A stretch of 55,180 nt of DNA from JAQVEB01 sp028698105 (lineage in GTDB: Bacteria > Bacteroidota > Bacteroidia > Bacteroidales > Dysgonomonadaceae). The stretch is from NCBI GenBank assembly GCA_964293155.1, contig CAXYYA010000024.1, positions 1 to 55,180 on the forward strand. The letters run 5' to 3'. Below, piece after piece: positions 24,712 to 33,780 of this stretch (position 1 is its first letter; each line of letters opens with the position of its first letter). The notes below the pieces were generated by a model. It was not told the DNA's origin. It was given only the letters and a program-made list of their open reading frames with translations, and ran no database searches. The translations under genes and the position numbers were made by a program.

Positions 24712-25815
24712 TTATTGTTTATATTTCTGCGCGGCATTGCGTACGATCTCCTGCATTTTATCGAAGTTTTCTTCGAGGCTTTGCAACAGCTTGAATTGTG
24801 CTTTGGTACGCACGAGGTTATGCGTTCCGTACGCGATTTTATAATAGGTGTCGCCGTTGATGTAATCGGTGAGGAAACGCACGGTTTGCATGTATGTAAG
24901 CAGTTTTGCGCCAAAGGCGAGGTTTTCAACCTCGATATCGGTGAGAAAAGGTATAGCCGATTGCAGATAGCCGTTGGCATAACCTTCGAAAATGGCGAGG
25001 TTCACTGCCACGTTATCGAGGTTCGGATCGTCCTCCGCACCGGTGTTGGCACCGGTGCGGATGAAATCGCCGAAATCCGAAAGCACGTAACCCGGCATCA
25101 CCGTATCTAAATCTACCACGCAAAGCACTTCGTCGTTATTATCAAACAAAATATTATTCACTTTTGTGTCGCAGTGGTTGGTGCGTTTGGGCAATTTCCC
25201 TTCGCGATGCAACCGTTCCGGTTTACACATTTCGTCGGCACGCGCTTCAATTTCTTTTATCAGTTCGCTCACTTCAAACGTTCTCCCTACCCTATCGAGA
25301 CCCACGGCATTGCGGAACTCTTCCAGCCGGAATTCCATGTTGTGGAAATTGGGAATTGTTTCGTGCAGAGGTTCTCCGGGAAGATCGGCCAGCATTTTCT
25401 GAAAATCGCCGAAAGCCAATCCTGCGCGGTGTGCCAGCTCGGGATTTATTTCGTCGTAGCTTTTGCTATCCTCAATAAAAATCATCAGTCGCCAGTAATT
25501 ACCGTCGGAATCTTTGTAAAACAAGCCGCCTTCGGGCGTGGGAACCAGCGTGAGGACTTTACGGTCTATGTCCGTTTCGCCCTTTTCCATAAGTTTTTGT
25601 CGAATATGCATCGTAACGCGTAGGATGTTGCTCTGCAACTCGGGCACGTTCTTAAAAATTGCATGGTTAATGCGTTGGAGCACATATTGCTTATCGCCGT
25701 TCGTTACTTTAAACGAATCGTTGATGTGGCCTGCGCCCAATGGCTTTACTTCGAGGTTGTCAGACGGAGTAATAAACTGAGCTACAATCTCTTTCAATTT
25801 TTGACTGTCTTGCAT
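24712..25815 (-). CDS. Sugar 1-kinase of the aminoglycoside-phosphotransferase fold (NahK-like)
   Basis: 367 residues, cytoplasmic. APH/choline-kinase fold: N-lobe with VLQRIN (lysine-like position in the ATP site), catalytic loop TNHCDTKVNNILFD (about 214-227; Asp, Asn) and metal-binding VVDLDTVMPGYVLSDFGD (about 234-251). This is close to N-acetylhexosamine 1-kinases, which phosphorylate GlcNAc or GalNAc at C1 in host-glycan or peptidoglycan salvage. It follows the CBM9-like gene by 34 bases on the same strand; together they form a small operon. Substrate is inferred; a homoserine- or choline-kinase-like role is less likely. Confidence 0.78.
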   Translation of the reverse strand: MQDSQKLKEIVAQFITPSDNLEVKPLGAGHINDSFKVTNGDKQYVLQRINHAIFKNVPELQSNILRVTMHIRQKLMEKGETDIDRKVLTLVPTPEGGLFYKDSDGNYWRLMIFIEDSKSYDEINPELAHRAGLAFGDFQKMLADLPGEPLHETIPNFHNMEFRLEEFRNAVGLDRVGRTFEVSELIKEIEARADEMCKPERLHREGKLPKRTNHCDTKVNNILFDNNDEVLCVVDLDTVMPGYVLSDFGDFIRTGANTGAEDDPNLDNVAVNLAIFEGYANGYLQSAIPFLTDIEVENLAFGAKLLTYMQTVRFLTDYINGDTYYKIAYGTHNLVRTKAQFKLLQSLEENFDKMQEIVRNAAQKYKQ

Positions 25816-25849
25816 GATAAACTATATATTTTAAATGATTGCTTCGGGT

Positions 25850-26500
25850 TTATTCCAACTCAAGTAAACCGAAAAATTGCGGAACGTGAAAATCCGGTTT
25901 CGGCAAATTGATGGGATTCCAACTTATGTAGTGCGGTTCTTCGGTTTCGTCGCCGCATTTATAGAAATTGGCTCTTATTTTTTTCCCCGCGAGGGATTCG
26001 GTTTCGGGAAAGCCCATGGCTTGTTTGGGAATTTCAAGGTACATATACCAATCGCTGACTTCCTTGTTTCCCTGGTAACGATGCAAAATGGAAGCATGAC
26101 GAACAATGCTTGCCATATCTTTCACCGGCATATCCTCCGCTATTTCGCGCGTTTCGTGTTTAGCAGCCAATAAAACGCCGTTGGCGTTGCATTCGAAATT
26201 ACGATAGGTCTGTTCGCCGTCGCGCTGCATGAAAAACTCCACGCAACTGTCTTGCCATACCGGCTGAAAATCTTTGTTATTCACCGTGCGAAGCACTTCG
26301 CCTTTCACGGAATAAAGTAAATACAAGCGATTATCGTCGTGCGCAACATGCACGTTAACAGGTAGTTTCTTAGAAAAAGCATCGGGCCAGTTCACCTGGT
26401 CTATGGCTGTTTCCACACCGGCCTCGTTGAGGTGTTTTATCCGGTCGAAAATGGTTTCGTAATACGAGATGTTTTGTACGGGTACTTTCAGCGTTTTCAT
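25850..26500 (-). CDS. CBM9-like domain protein
   Basis: 216 residues from the ATG at 26500. An upstream ATG at 26542 lies inside the promoter box TACCTTTG (26547-26540), so it is not used. The chain is one beta-sandwich like family 9 carbohydrate-binding modules, with DSCVEFFMQRDGEQTYRNFECNANG in the middle. There is no signal peptide, so it is cytoplasmic or exported by another route. In operon with the NahK-like kinase. Sugar binding is inferred from the family. Confidence 0.72.
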   Translation of the reverse strand: MKTLKVPVQNISYYETIFDRIKHLNEAGVETAIDQVNWPDAFSKKLPVNVHVAHDDNRLYLLYSVKGEVLRTVNNKDFQPVWQDSCVEFFMQRDGEQTYRNFECNANGVLLAAKHETREIAEDMPVKDMASIVRHASILHRYQGNKEVSDWYMYLEIPKQAMGFPETESLAGKKIRANFYKCGDETEEPHYISWNPINLPKPDFHVPQFFGLLELE

Positions 26501-26539
26501 CGTGGAAGGATTTATTTGTTCATAAAATTTCGATAAACG

Positions 26540-26547
26540 CAAAGGTA
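26540..26547 (-). promoter_or_regulatory. Promoter -7 box of the CBM9-like/kinase operon
   Basis: TACCTTTG on the minus strand, 40 bases before the start at 26500. It overlaps the upstream ATG at 26542 and so fixes the start codon. Confidence 0.6.
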
Positions 26548-26560
26548 ATGATTTAAAATA

Positions 26561-26596
26561 AAAAACGGAAACCCGATGAAAAGGGAATCCGTTTTT
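26561..26596. terminator. Intrinsic terminator of the glucanotransferase gene
   Basis: Stem AAAAACGGAAACCC (26561-26574) with GGGAATCCGTTTTT (26583-26596), with one A/A mismatch opposite, then a T-rich stretch on the minus strand. It separates the 4-alpha-glucanotransferase from the CBM9-like operon. Confidence 0.8.
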
Positions 26597-26614
26597 AAAC
26601 GTTTTTTATGCAAT

Positions 26615-29287
26615 TTATTGCGCTCGCCGACTCAGTTCGCCGATTTTTGCGTTCAAGTCGTCCATTTTCAATAAATCGTCTAACGAAATGTGCATTCTAT
26701 ACTGCCAGTAATGTTCAGGATTTGCGGGAATATTTATGCGTTCGGCATCGGCATCGGGATTGCGAAGATCGCCGTCAATAGACATCCAGTCCTGCCACGG
26801 CAAAATTACCCACATGGCCGACGAGGCAAGATGTTTCTGCAAAATCTCGCGACACAATTCCGGCGAGCATTCGCCGGGGGCGGCGCCCTCGCGGCCCAGC
26901 ACAGAGTTATAATAGCGTTGGGTAAGTTCCTTATTTTCCTGCCACCATGCGCGTATGGGCGACATATCGTGAGTGGATGTCGTGCAAACCGACAAATAGG
27001 GCAATTGCGCCAGATCGGTGAACAGCGTATCCGGATTTTTCGGCATGCGTTGTATCTCGAGACTCAGAATCTGCAATTCGTTCATCACCGAGGGCACGCA
27101 ATCCGGAACCATTCCCAAGTCCTCGCCACAAACCATCATGGAGGTGGAATTGATGAGTTTGGGTAACTTTTTCATTGCCTGCTCACGCCAAAAATAATTG
27201 TGTTTACGATAATAAAAATCGTTGTACAAAGCGTTGAAGGCATTTTTTGCATGGTCGTTCAGATAGCGGTAAGAATAGGTGTATTGTGCCGTAATGCGCG
27301 GATGAAATTTGTAATGCTCAATGCGGTCGCGCAAAAAAAGCACTTCGGCAGACAAGCCCAAAAGTCCGTTCTTCAAACGGATGCTTTTTTCATCGGTTTT
27401 CTCTTCGAAGATATTCTTGATTTTTGCCTGCGTGTCGCAGAAGGATTTCAACTGAAATCTTTGCCATCCCGAAACGCTAAGGTACATCTCCTTTACCTCC
27501 GCAGCATATTCTCCGAAGAAATCGGGAAGGAAATCTTCGTGGATAAAGGGTTTGGTCATCCGCTCTTCATCAAAAGGTATGCCGGCACGCATAATCTCCT
27601 CGGCGTAATACGGAAGCGCGGGACTAAAATGACCGAGCAAGCCCTGAACAGCTTCTTCCGGTATTTCCCAGATACGGAAAAATCCCAAAATATGATCTAT
27701 GCGATAGGCATCAAAATAATCGGCCATTTTCGTGAAACGCGTTTGCCACCAATTGTAATCTTCCCTTTCCATGGCACGCCAGTTGTATGTGGGAAAACCC
27801 CAGTTTTGACCGGTTATGGAAAAGTCGTCCGGCGGAGCGCCCGTTTGCGTATCCATGTTGAACAGATGCGCGTTTGTCCATGCATCCACGCTGTCGCGGT
27901 CAATGCCGATGGGAATATCGCCTTTCAAGGCAACGCCTTTCAGGTGCGCATACTCCTTCACACCCGAAAGTTGCTCGTGAAGCAGGAATTGGATGAAATT
28001 ATTAAAACCGGTTTCCGTTTTCGCTTCCGCGTCTCTCTGAAGCAAATGCTCCAACCGCGATTTATCGTACACGGCAAATTCGCCCCAATCGTTAAATCGG
28101 GCTGTATTGTGCCGATCGCGCAAATAGCAATAACAACTGTAGGGAAATAACCAGTGTTTGTTTTTTTCGCAGAAAGAAAGATAGGCTTCAGACGCAAAAA
28201 CCCGCTCGTGATCCTGATTGAAAAGGTCGCGATAATACCGCATTTTCAGGTTGAGCACTTTTTCGTAATCGAGGTTTTGCAAAGCGTTCAATTTTTTCGC
28301 TTCGCGAAGATATGCCGCTTGCTTTGTTTTATCCGTCAATGGAAAATCGGAGAAACTCAGGTAAATCGGATGCAACGCATAGATGGAAATGGCGCTGTAC
28401 GGATATGAATCGCGCCATGTTTTGGTAGTTGTGGTATCGTTAATGGGCAGTACCTGAATGATTTGGTGACCGGTAATCGCCGCCCAATCAATCATTTTTT
28501 TCAGATCGAGAAAATCGCCGATGCCGTAGCTTTCATCAGACCGGAGCGAGAAAACAGGAATGGAAACTCCGGTACCTTTATACGTATAAAATGCGTACCG
28601 GAACGGAATGCCAGCTTCAACTTTAACCGCTTTTTTATCTTCCGGCGCGTGAATCAGCCTGTTTTCGCCGTCTTCCCACCGAACGGCTTTTTTGTCGGCA
28701 TTGCGGATAATTACGAATTTATAGGCCGCAGGCAAATCAACCTTCGCGGTGTTGATCAGAATCTGCCATTCGCCGGTAGTCACTTGTTTTAATGGCAAAG
28801 CACGCTCCAATTGCCAATTACCGAGGCTTTTGCCTTCGCCGCTCAACACCAACGACTCATCTTTGCCCACGTAGGGACAAAGGACATTCAGCAAAACGGA
28901 ACTGCTCTTGTAGTCCGCCACAAACTTGTTGTTTTCGCGAGCGAAAACGCTTTCGGTAAAAACCGAAGAATATAAATAATGATGATAAGGTTTATCTTTC
29001 CAATGATCTTCTATTTCAAACAACTTGCCGTCGCTGAGCGGGATAACGCGATTTTCGCCCCATTCACGACGTTCCACGGTTCCGCCTCCTTCCCGGATGA
29101 AATAATAATATTCCACAGACGCGGTGTCGCTCACCGTGAGTTCTGTTAGCCACTTGTTATCGCCCGTAGCCGATAAAACCAGCGCTTTATTTTCATTGAA
29201 ATTTCCCATTTCGGGAATGGAGCCGCAAATACAAACCTGTTGTCCCCAGGTTGTGTAATAATCTATCTGAAATTTTAACCGAATCAT
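26615..29287 (-). CDS. malQ: 4-alpha-glucanotransferase (GH77) with two CBM20 domains
   Basis: 890 residues, cytoplasmic. Moves 4-alpha-glucan segments between malto-oligosaccharides or glycogen. Two N-terminal starch-binding CBM20 domains (about 1-110 and 130-225) precede the GH77 barrel (about 250-890). Catalytic residues are visible: nucleophile Asp in FDAYRIDHILGFFR, acid/base Glu in VCGEDLGMVPD, and the third Asp in CTTSTHDMSPIRAWW. The CBM20-CBM20-GH77 layout is that of the DPE2-like type, larger than classical MalQ. A TAGTTTTG box (29372-29365) serves it. Confidence 0.92.
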   Translation of the reverse strand: MIRLKFQIDYYTTWGQQVCICGSIPEMGNFNENKALVLSATGDNKWLTELTVSDTASVEYYYFIREGGGTVERREWGENRVIPLSDGKLFEIEDHWKDKPYHHYLYSSVFTESVFARENNKFVADYKSSSVLLNVLCPYVGKDESLVLSGEGKSLGNWQLERALPLKQVTTGEWQILINTAKVDLPAAYKFVIIRNADKKAVRWEDGENRLIHAPEDKKAVKVEAGIPFRYAFYTYKGTGVSIPVFSLRSDESYGIGDFLDLKKMIDWAAITGHQIIQVLPINDTTTTKTWRDSYPYSAISIYALHPIYLSFSDFPLTDKTKQAAYLREAKKLNALQNLDYEKVLNLKMRYYRDLFNQDHERVFASEAYLSFCEKNKHWLFPYSCYCYLRDRHNTARFNDWGEFAVYDKSRLEHLLQRDAEAKTETGFNNFIQFLLHEQLSGVKEYAHLKGVALKGDIPIGIDRDSVDAWTNAHLFNMDTQTGAPPDDFSITGQNWGFPTYNWRAMEREDYNWWQTRFTKMADYFDAYRIDHILGFFRIWEIPEEAVQGLLGHFSPALPYYAEEIMRAGIPFDEERMTKPFIHEDFLPDFFGEYAAEVKEMYLSVSGWQRFQLKSFCDTQAKIKNIFEEKTDEKSIRLKNGLLGLSAEVLFLRDRIEHYKFHPRITAQYTYSYRYLNDHAKNAFNALYNDFYYRKHNYFWREQAMKKLPKLINSTSMMVCGEDLGMVPDCVPSVMNELQILSLEIQRMPKNPDTLFTDLAQLPYLSVCTTSTHDMSPIRAWWQENKELTQRYYNSVLGREGAAPGECSPELCREILQKHLASSAMWVILPWQDWMSIDGDLRNPDADAERINIPANPEHYWQYRMHISLDDLLKMDDLNAKIGELSRRAQ

Positions 29288-29364
29288 TCCTCTTTATTAT
29301 AAAGTTTCTTCATGATGCCTAATCGGTATTAAATTCGTTTCGATTTAGTATGATTAGTTCTCAA

Positions 29365-29372
29365 CAAAACTA
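29365..29372 (-). promoter_or_regulatory. Promoter -7 box of the glucanotransferase gene
   Basis: TAGTTTTG on the minus strand fits TAnnTTTG and lies 77 bases before the start codon at 29287. The 190-base gap 29288-29478 shows no other feature. Confidence 0.45.
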
Positions 29373-29478
29373 CACTATTTTTAACGGGTTAGGTGCAAAG
29401 TGGTATGTTCTTTTATAGCATTTGATATGCAAACGATTGCAAAAAGAAAAGTTTTGTATCGTCCTGAAACAATCTTTT

Positions 29479-30315
29479 TTATTTCACGCACGTTACTGCC
29501 GCCCAATTGTCCGATTCGCCGAAATGCGAGAACGAAAGTCCGTTTTCTTCGCACCTTCTCCGGATAATATCCATATCTTCTTTGTAAAACCCGCTCATGA
29601 TGAGGATTCCCTTATTGTTAAGCACATTGGCATAAGAAGGAATATCTTCCGATAAAATATTGCGGTTGATATTGGCAAATATCACGTCAAACGTTTCGTT
29701 GCCCAACAACCCGGCTCCGCCGAGTTTTACGATGATGTTGTCCACCCCGTTCAATTGAATGTTTTCCAACGCGTTGTGGTATGCCCACTCGTCAATATCC
29801 ACGGCAACAACGCGTTGCGCTCCGCGCATAGAGGCCAAAATAGCAAGAACAGCCGTACCGCAACCCATATCGAGCACCGATTTTTGTTGCAAATCCATCG
29901 TGAGGATTTCCCTCAAAATCAGGCCTGTTGTCTGGTGATGGCCTGTACCGAAGGCCATTTTCGGATCAATCAGAATGCGGTAGCCATATTCACCTTCCGG
30001 TTTATGAAACGAACTGTGTATTATACATTTATCATCAATCACGATTGGGTTGAAATAGTTTTTTTCCCATTCTTCGTTCCAGTTTTTATCTTCCAGTTTT
30101 TTAAACGTATAGCCGATGCGCGCGTCTAAATAAAAATGTTGAATCAACCAATCCAGTTTTTCGACCGAAAAAAGCGACTCGGGAATGTATGCATCCACGC
30201 CGCTTTCCGAAGGGACAAAACTGTCGAAGCCAATCCCGGAAAGCTCCGAGGCCAAAACGTCGGTAACAATTTCGGTATTGGGTTCGCACGTAAAAGAAAC
30301 TTGTAAGTACTTCAT
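29479..30315 (-). CDS. prmA: Ribosomal protein L11 methyltransferase
   Basis: 278 residues, cytoplasmic. Uses S-adenosylmethionine to methylate lysines of ribosomal protein L11. N-terminal substrate-recognition domain (about 1-60), linker helix and a Rossmann methyltransferase with SAM motif VLDMGCGTAVLAI (about 142-154), DIDEWAYHNA and catalytic-loop FANINRNIL. The KMAFGTGHHQTT motif before the SAM site is diagnostic of PrmA. Its own promoter box is at 30345-30338. Confidence 0.93.
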   Translation of the reverse strand: MKYLQVSFTCEPNTEIVTDVLASELSGIGFDSFVPSESGVDAYIPESLFSVEKLDWLIQHFYLDARIGYTFKKLEDKNWNEEWEKNYFNPIVIDDKCIIHSSFHKPEGEYGYRILIDPKMAFGTGHHQTTGLILREILTMDLQQKSVLDMGCGTAVLAILASMRGAQRVVAVDIDEWAYHNALENIQLNGVDNIIVKLGGAGLLGNETFDVIFANINRNILSEDIPSYANVLNNKGILIMSGFYKEDMDIIRRRCEENGLSFSHFGESDNWAAVTCVK

Positions 30316-30337
30316 TACCTTGCAATATTAAAGACGG

Positions 30338-30345
30338 CAAAATTA
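30338..30345 (-). promoter_or_regulatory. Promoter -7 box of prmA
   Basis: TAATTTTG on the minus strand, 22 bases before the prmA start codon. Confidence 0.5.
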
Positions 30346-30490
30346 CAAATAATTGCCCATTGAATATGTAAAAAAATATTTATAGACACGAAGAAATTGT
30401 TTACAATTGTTAGGACTTGCATTCTTTTACTAAAGAAAAAAGACTGTTTGATTTTTTATTCCTATTTTTATCCGCCAAAAAAACAAAAGA

Positions 30491-31585
30491 ATGAAGAAAA
30501 TATATATTCTATTACTATACCTCGTTGTTTCTATTATTCCGGTTTTTGCTCAACAAAGCGAACAGAGCCTTATAAAAGAAGGCGTTGCTTTGCACGATAA
30601 AGGAGAATATAAGCAGGCGATCGAAAAATATCGGGAGGCGCTCAAAATAAATCCGAAATCTACGTCGGCCACTTACGAAATGTCGCTTACTTATCTGGAG
30701 ATGAAAGATTACCGGAACGCATCAAAGTTTAGCACGCAAGTTATCAACTCAAACGATAAAGCCCTTTCTGTTGGTGCATATTGCGTTAAGAGTGAGGCTA
30801 TTGCAGAAATGGGGAATATTGATGAAGCTATAAAAGTACTTCAGGACGGAATCCGGAAAAACGGCGACCAATACCTGCTTCATTTTAATATGGCGCTCAA
30901 CTATTACAAGAAAAACGATCTTCAAAATACGCTTGTCCACGTGAAACGAGCTATAGATTTAAGTAAAACTTACAGCGGAGCTTTCCTTTTGAACTCTTAC
31001 GCCTTAAAAGATACAGGTCTGTGGGTGCAGAGCATCCTTTCGGCCCAAATGTTCCTACTGCTCGAACCCGATAGCCGGAGATCAAAAAATGCATTTGAGG
31101 AAATGCTGCAAACCATGCTGGTGAAGCCAAAGACGGAAACTCCGGTTGAGCGTTCGTTCATCCAGCAACAGCTATACAGAAACAATCCGAAACCGACTAT
31201 CTCTCCCAACGATATACCTCCGTTAAGCATCGAAGAAGGGCTGAACCGCAACCTGGTGTATCACGCCGTAAAAACCACGCTGGACTCGATAAAAACCACG
31301 AAAGATGCCGATAATCAATACATTACTTTCACCGAGGTGAATAAAGCAATTCTCACCCTTCTGGCGAAAGAAAACAACGGAAATAAAGAAGAAACCACCT
31401 TCTGGAATTTCTATGTTCCGTTTTTTACCGAAATACTTCAATCTGATTACTACGACACCTATTGCCGGTACATTAGCGTATCTTATTTTCCCGAATCGCT
31501 GGAATGGTGGAACAATAACAAGGAAGAAGCACGGAAATTCCTGAATTGGTTTGAACACGGCGACAACAAACCCGCCAAAAAATAA
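30491..31585 (+). CDS. Exported TPR-repeat protein
   Basis: 364 residues with signal peptide MKKIYILLLYLVVSIIPVFA, so periplasmic or surface-attached. Tandem tetratricopeptide repeats run from about residue 25 to 195 (for example GEYKQAIEKYREALKINPKS and GNIDEAIKVLQDGIRKN). A C-terminal region of about 150 residues without repeats contains an all-helical WNFYVPFFTEILQSDYYDTYC segment. TPR arrays bind partner proteins; the partner is unknown. It lies just upstream of the ECF sigma gene, which has its own promoter. Confidence 0.82.
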   Translation: MKKIYILLLYLVVSIIPVFAQQSEQSLIKEGVALHDKGEYKQAIEKYREALKINPKSTSATYEMSLTYLEMKDYRNASKFSTQVINSNDKALSVGAYCVKSEAIAEMGNIDEAIKVLQDGIRKNGDQYLLHFNMALNYYKKNDLQNTLVHVKRAIDLSKTYSGAFLLNSYALKDTGLWVQSILSAQMFLLLEPDSRRSKNAFEEMLQTMLVKPKTETPVERSFIQQQLYRNNPKPTISPNDIPPLSIEEGLNRNLVYHAVKTTLDSIKTTKDADNQYITFTEVNKAILTLLAKENNGNKEETTFWNFYVPFFTEILQSDYYDTYCRYISVSYFPESLEWWNNNKEEARKFLNWFEHGDNKPAKK

Positions 31586-31605
31586 ACGAAATAAAAAAAA
31601 ACCAC

Positions 31606-31613
31606 TATCTTTG
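31606..31613 (+). promoter_or_regulatory. Promoter -7 box of the ECF sigma operon
   Basis: TATCTTTG, 29 bases before the sigma factor start at 31643. Confidence 0.6.
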
Positions 31614-31642
31614 CGAGGAAACTCCAATGTAGGGAAAAGAAA

Positions 31643-32188
31643 ATGTATTCGGACGAAGAATTACTGAAATTAGTACGTAACCCCAAAACGCAGCAAGACG
31701 GATTCGCAAAACTTGTTGCGGAATACAGCGAACGACTTTATTGGCAAATAAGAAAAATGGTGCTTTCGCACGACGATGCGAACGACATTCTTCAAGATGT
31801 GTTCATCAAAGCATGGACAAACATCAACAATTTTCGCGGCGACGCGAAGTTGTCCACCTGGCTATACCGGATAGCCATTAACGAAAGCATCACCTTTATC
31901 AATAAAATGCGCGCACAAAACAATATTTCGATGGACGATGACGATTCGTTTCTCCTTAACCAGCTTGAAGGTGATGAATATTTTGATGGCGATGAAGCCC
32001 AAAAACTGCTTCAAAAAGCCATCCTTACTTTACCCGAAAAACAACGGTTGGTATTTCAAATGAAATACTTCGAGGAAATGAAATACGAAGAAATGTCCGA
32101 TATCCTCGGAACGTCGGTTGGAGCGCTAAAAGCATCATACCACCACGCGGTGAAAAAAATAGAGAATTTTTTGTCTCAATCTAATTAA
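31643..32188 (+). CDS. ECF RNA polymerase sigma factor (RpoE-like)
   Basis: 181 residues. Region 2 (about 25-95) contains DILQDVFIKAWTNINNF and STWLYRIAINESI. Region 4 (about 125-175) has LPEKQRLVFQMKYFEEM and the DNA-binding helix pair SDILGTSVGALKASYHHAVKK. It heads a three-gene set with a small one-helix membrane protein and an exported Spy-like protein. In this phylum, similar sets respond to envelope stress; that is inferred from the context. Confidence 0.9.
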   Translation: MYSDEELLKLVRNPKTQQDGFAKLVAEYSERLYWQIRKMVLSHDDANDILQDVFIKAWTNINNFRGDAKLSTWLYRIAINESITFINKMRAQNNISMDDDDSFLLNQLEGDEYFDGDEAQKLLQKAILTLPEKQRLVFQMKYFEEMKYEEMSDILGTSVGALKASYHHAVKKIENFLSQSN

Positions 32189-32241
32189 ACCTTTTACTAA
32201 GGATATAGTCTATTTAACAGAACAGGGCAAAAACAAAAGGT

Positions 32242-32655
32242 ATGAAAACAAATATTAACAATTTGGAAAGTATAAACAAAGCAAATCCCTTTAAGGTTCC
32301 CGAAAACTATTTCGCACAGTTCAACAAAGAAATAATGGATCGGTTGCCGGAAAAGGAAGCGCCGGTTACCAAAACCGTCCCGATGTGGGATCGGGTGAAA
32401 CCATGGGTTTATATGGCTGCCATGTTTGTAGGACTTTTCTTTACAATTCAGTTGCTGACAAAAAACCGTGCAGATGATTCGAAGGTAAATGCTTCTTCTC
32501 AACATACACTTATTAATCAGGTTCCGGTTGATAAATACTGGTCCACCGTTCAAATGACGGAAGAAGAATTTTATAAATATCTCGAAGAACAACTGGCAGA
32601 AGACGGATACTACGACTATATGTATCAGGAAATGAAGTTGAACCAAAACATGTAA
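32242..32655 (+). CDS. One-helix membrane protein, probable anti-sigma factor
   Basis: 137 residues. N-terminal cytoplasmic part of about 52 residues begins with NPFKVPENYF, a segment common in membrane partners of ECF sigma factors in Bacteroidetes. One membrane helix covers about 53-75 (VKPWVYMAAMFVGLFFTIQLL). The periplasmic tail (about 60 residues) is Glu/Tyr-rich. Located 53 bases after the sigma factor gene on the same strand. There is no recognised anti-sigma domain, so the role is by position. Confidence 0.7.
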   Translation: MKTNINNLESINKANPFKVPENYFAQFNKEIMDRLPEKEAPVTKTVPMWDRVKPWVYMAAMFVGLFFTIQLLTKNRADDSKVNASSQHTLINQVPVDKYWSTVQMTEEEFYKYLEEQLAEDGYYDYMYQEMKLNQNM

Positions 32656-32690
32656 AAAATTTCAAAAACTAATAATATCATTTTATAGTT

Positions 32691-33329
32691 ATGAAAAAGA
32701 ATATACTCCTATTAATCAGCATTTTCATGCTTAATCTGTTTTCTTTTGCAACACAGGCGCAAGATAACAGAAGAATGAATATGGCTGATTTCGAAAAGAG
32801 AAAACAAGAATTCGTGAGGGAAAAAGCCGGCTTAACACAGGAGGAGGCCAAAAGATACTTCCCGCTAAACAGCGAGTTAACGAAGAAAAAATTTGAATTA
32901 AACAGGCAATATCGGGAACAAGTAGAGCAAATGCGAAAAAACAATCAGCTATCGGACGAGCAATACAAGCAAATTCTGGAAAACAACGTTGATGTTAAAC
33001 TCAAAGAAGCAGAACTCGATAAAGAATATTCCGATAAATTCGATAAAACGTTACCACCCGAAAAATTATACAAAGCTCAACAGGCCGAAAGAACCTTCAT
33101 GCAACAGGAAGTTATTCGTTTCCGTCAGGAAAACGATAACCGCGGCCGGGGAACCGAAATGCGAAGCAACGATAACAACCGCGGCGGCAACAACGAATTC
33201 CGAAACAACACCAATACCCGCACCAGAAACAACGAAAGTATCAGGAGCAACAGCAGTCCCACGCGCAGCTCCGGTACACGTAGCGGAAGCGGAAGCAGCA
33301 GCCGGAGAAGCAGCGGAGGAAGAAGATAA
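32691..33329 (+). CDS. Exported Spy/CpxP-like protein with Arg/Asn/Ser-rich tail
   Basis: 212 residues. Signal peptide ends near FATQAQ. A helical middle (about 25-145) has the LTxxE/Q-type motif GLTQEEAKRYFP and repeated basic and acidic heptads, as in the Spy/CpxP periplasmic chaperone family. The last about 65 residues are low-complexity Asn-Arg-Gly-Ser, ending SSSRRSSGGRR. Such a tail could bind nucleic acids, polyanions or membranes. Third gene after the ECF sigma factor, before a strong terminator. Role in protein-folding stress is inference. Confidence 0.72.
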   Translation: MKKNILLLISIFMLNLFSFATQAQDNRRMNMADFEKRKQEFVREKAGLTQEEAKRYFPLNSELTKKKFELNRQYREQVEQMRKNNQLSDEQYKQILENNVDVKLKEAELDKEYSDKFDKTLPPEKLYKAQQAERTFMQQEVIRFRQENDNRGRGTEMRSNDNNRGGNNEFRNNTNTRTRNNESIRSNSSPTRSSGTRSGSGSSSRRSSGGRR

Positions 33330-33364
33330 AATTAAACCCGATTTTCGGGGGAGATCAGATATAA

Positions 33365-33404
33365 AAAAGCGCTCACGAAGTGATGAACCACCGTGAGCGC
33401 TTTT
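33365..33404 (+). terminator. Intrinsic terminator of the ECF sigma operon
   Basis: Stem AAAAGCGCTCACG (33365-33377) with CGTGAGCGCTTTT (33392-33404), a 13-bp perfect match followed by ATTATA. It ends the sigma/anti-sigma/Spy-like operon. Confidence 0.9.
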
Positions 33405-33470
33405 ATTATACACCATTGATAAACAATAATTTACATCAAAAATCCAGATAGATGTTAAGTTAAATCATTA

Positions 33471-33666
33471 ATGATTATCCGCAAAGTGTCCTAACGGCTT
33501 TATCTATTGCCACGACTTTTAAGTCGTGGGATAATGATGTCTAAGAATTACGGGCTTTAGCCCAATAATAGTATAAATTTCGGCTAAAGCCTATTTGCTC
33601 TGTATCTCAAAAACCACGCCCTAAAGGGGCGTGGCAATTGATGTAGGACATTATGCGGATAATCAT
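33471..33666. repeat. MITE-like composite: terminal inverted repeats around three REP hairpins
   Basis: Two 23-base outer arms (33471-33493 and 33644-33666) match as inverted copies at 21 of 23 positions. Inside are CCACGACTT/AAGTCGTGG (about 33510-33529), GGGCT/AGCCC (about 33552-33563) with a half copy CGGCTAAAGCC nearby, and CCACGCCC/GGGCGTGG (33614-33634). A separate palindrome of CTTTGTGGC/GCCACAAAG type lies at about 33686-33738. No transposase gene is present. Such REP hairpins are moved by RAYT-type tyrosine transposases in other Bacteroidetes; that link is inferred. The 451-base gap 33330-33780 holds nothing else. Confidence 0.75.
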
Positions 33667-33780
33667 AAATCATTATTTTGTGTTTCTTTGTGGCTTTGTA
33701 TCTTAGCGGTAGTTATTCCCGCCACAAAAACACAAAGAACACGAAGATTCACTAAGTGTTAATGGTAACTTGGCATGACA

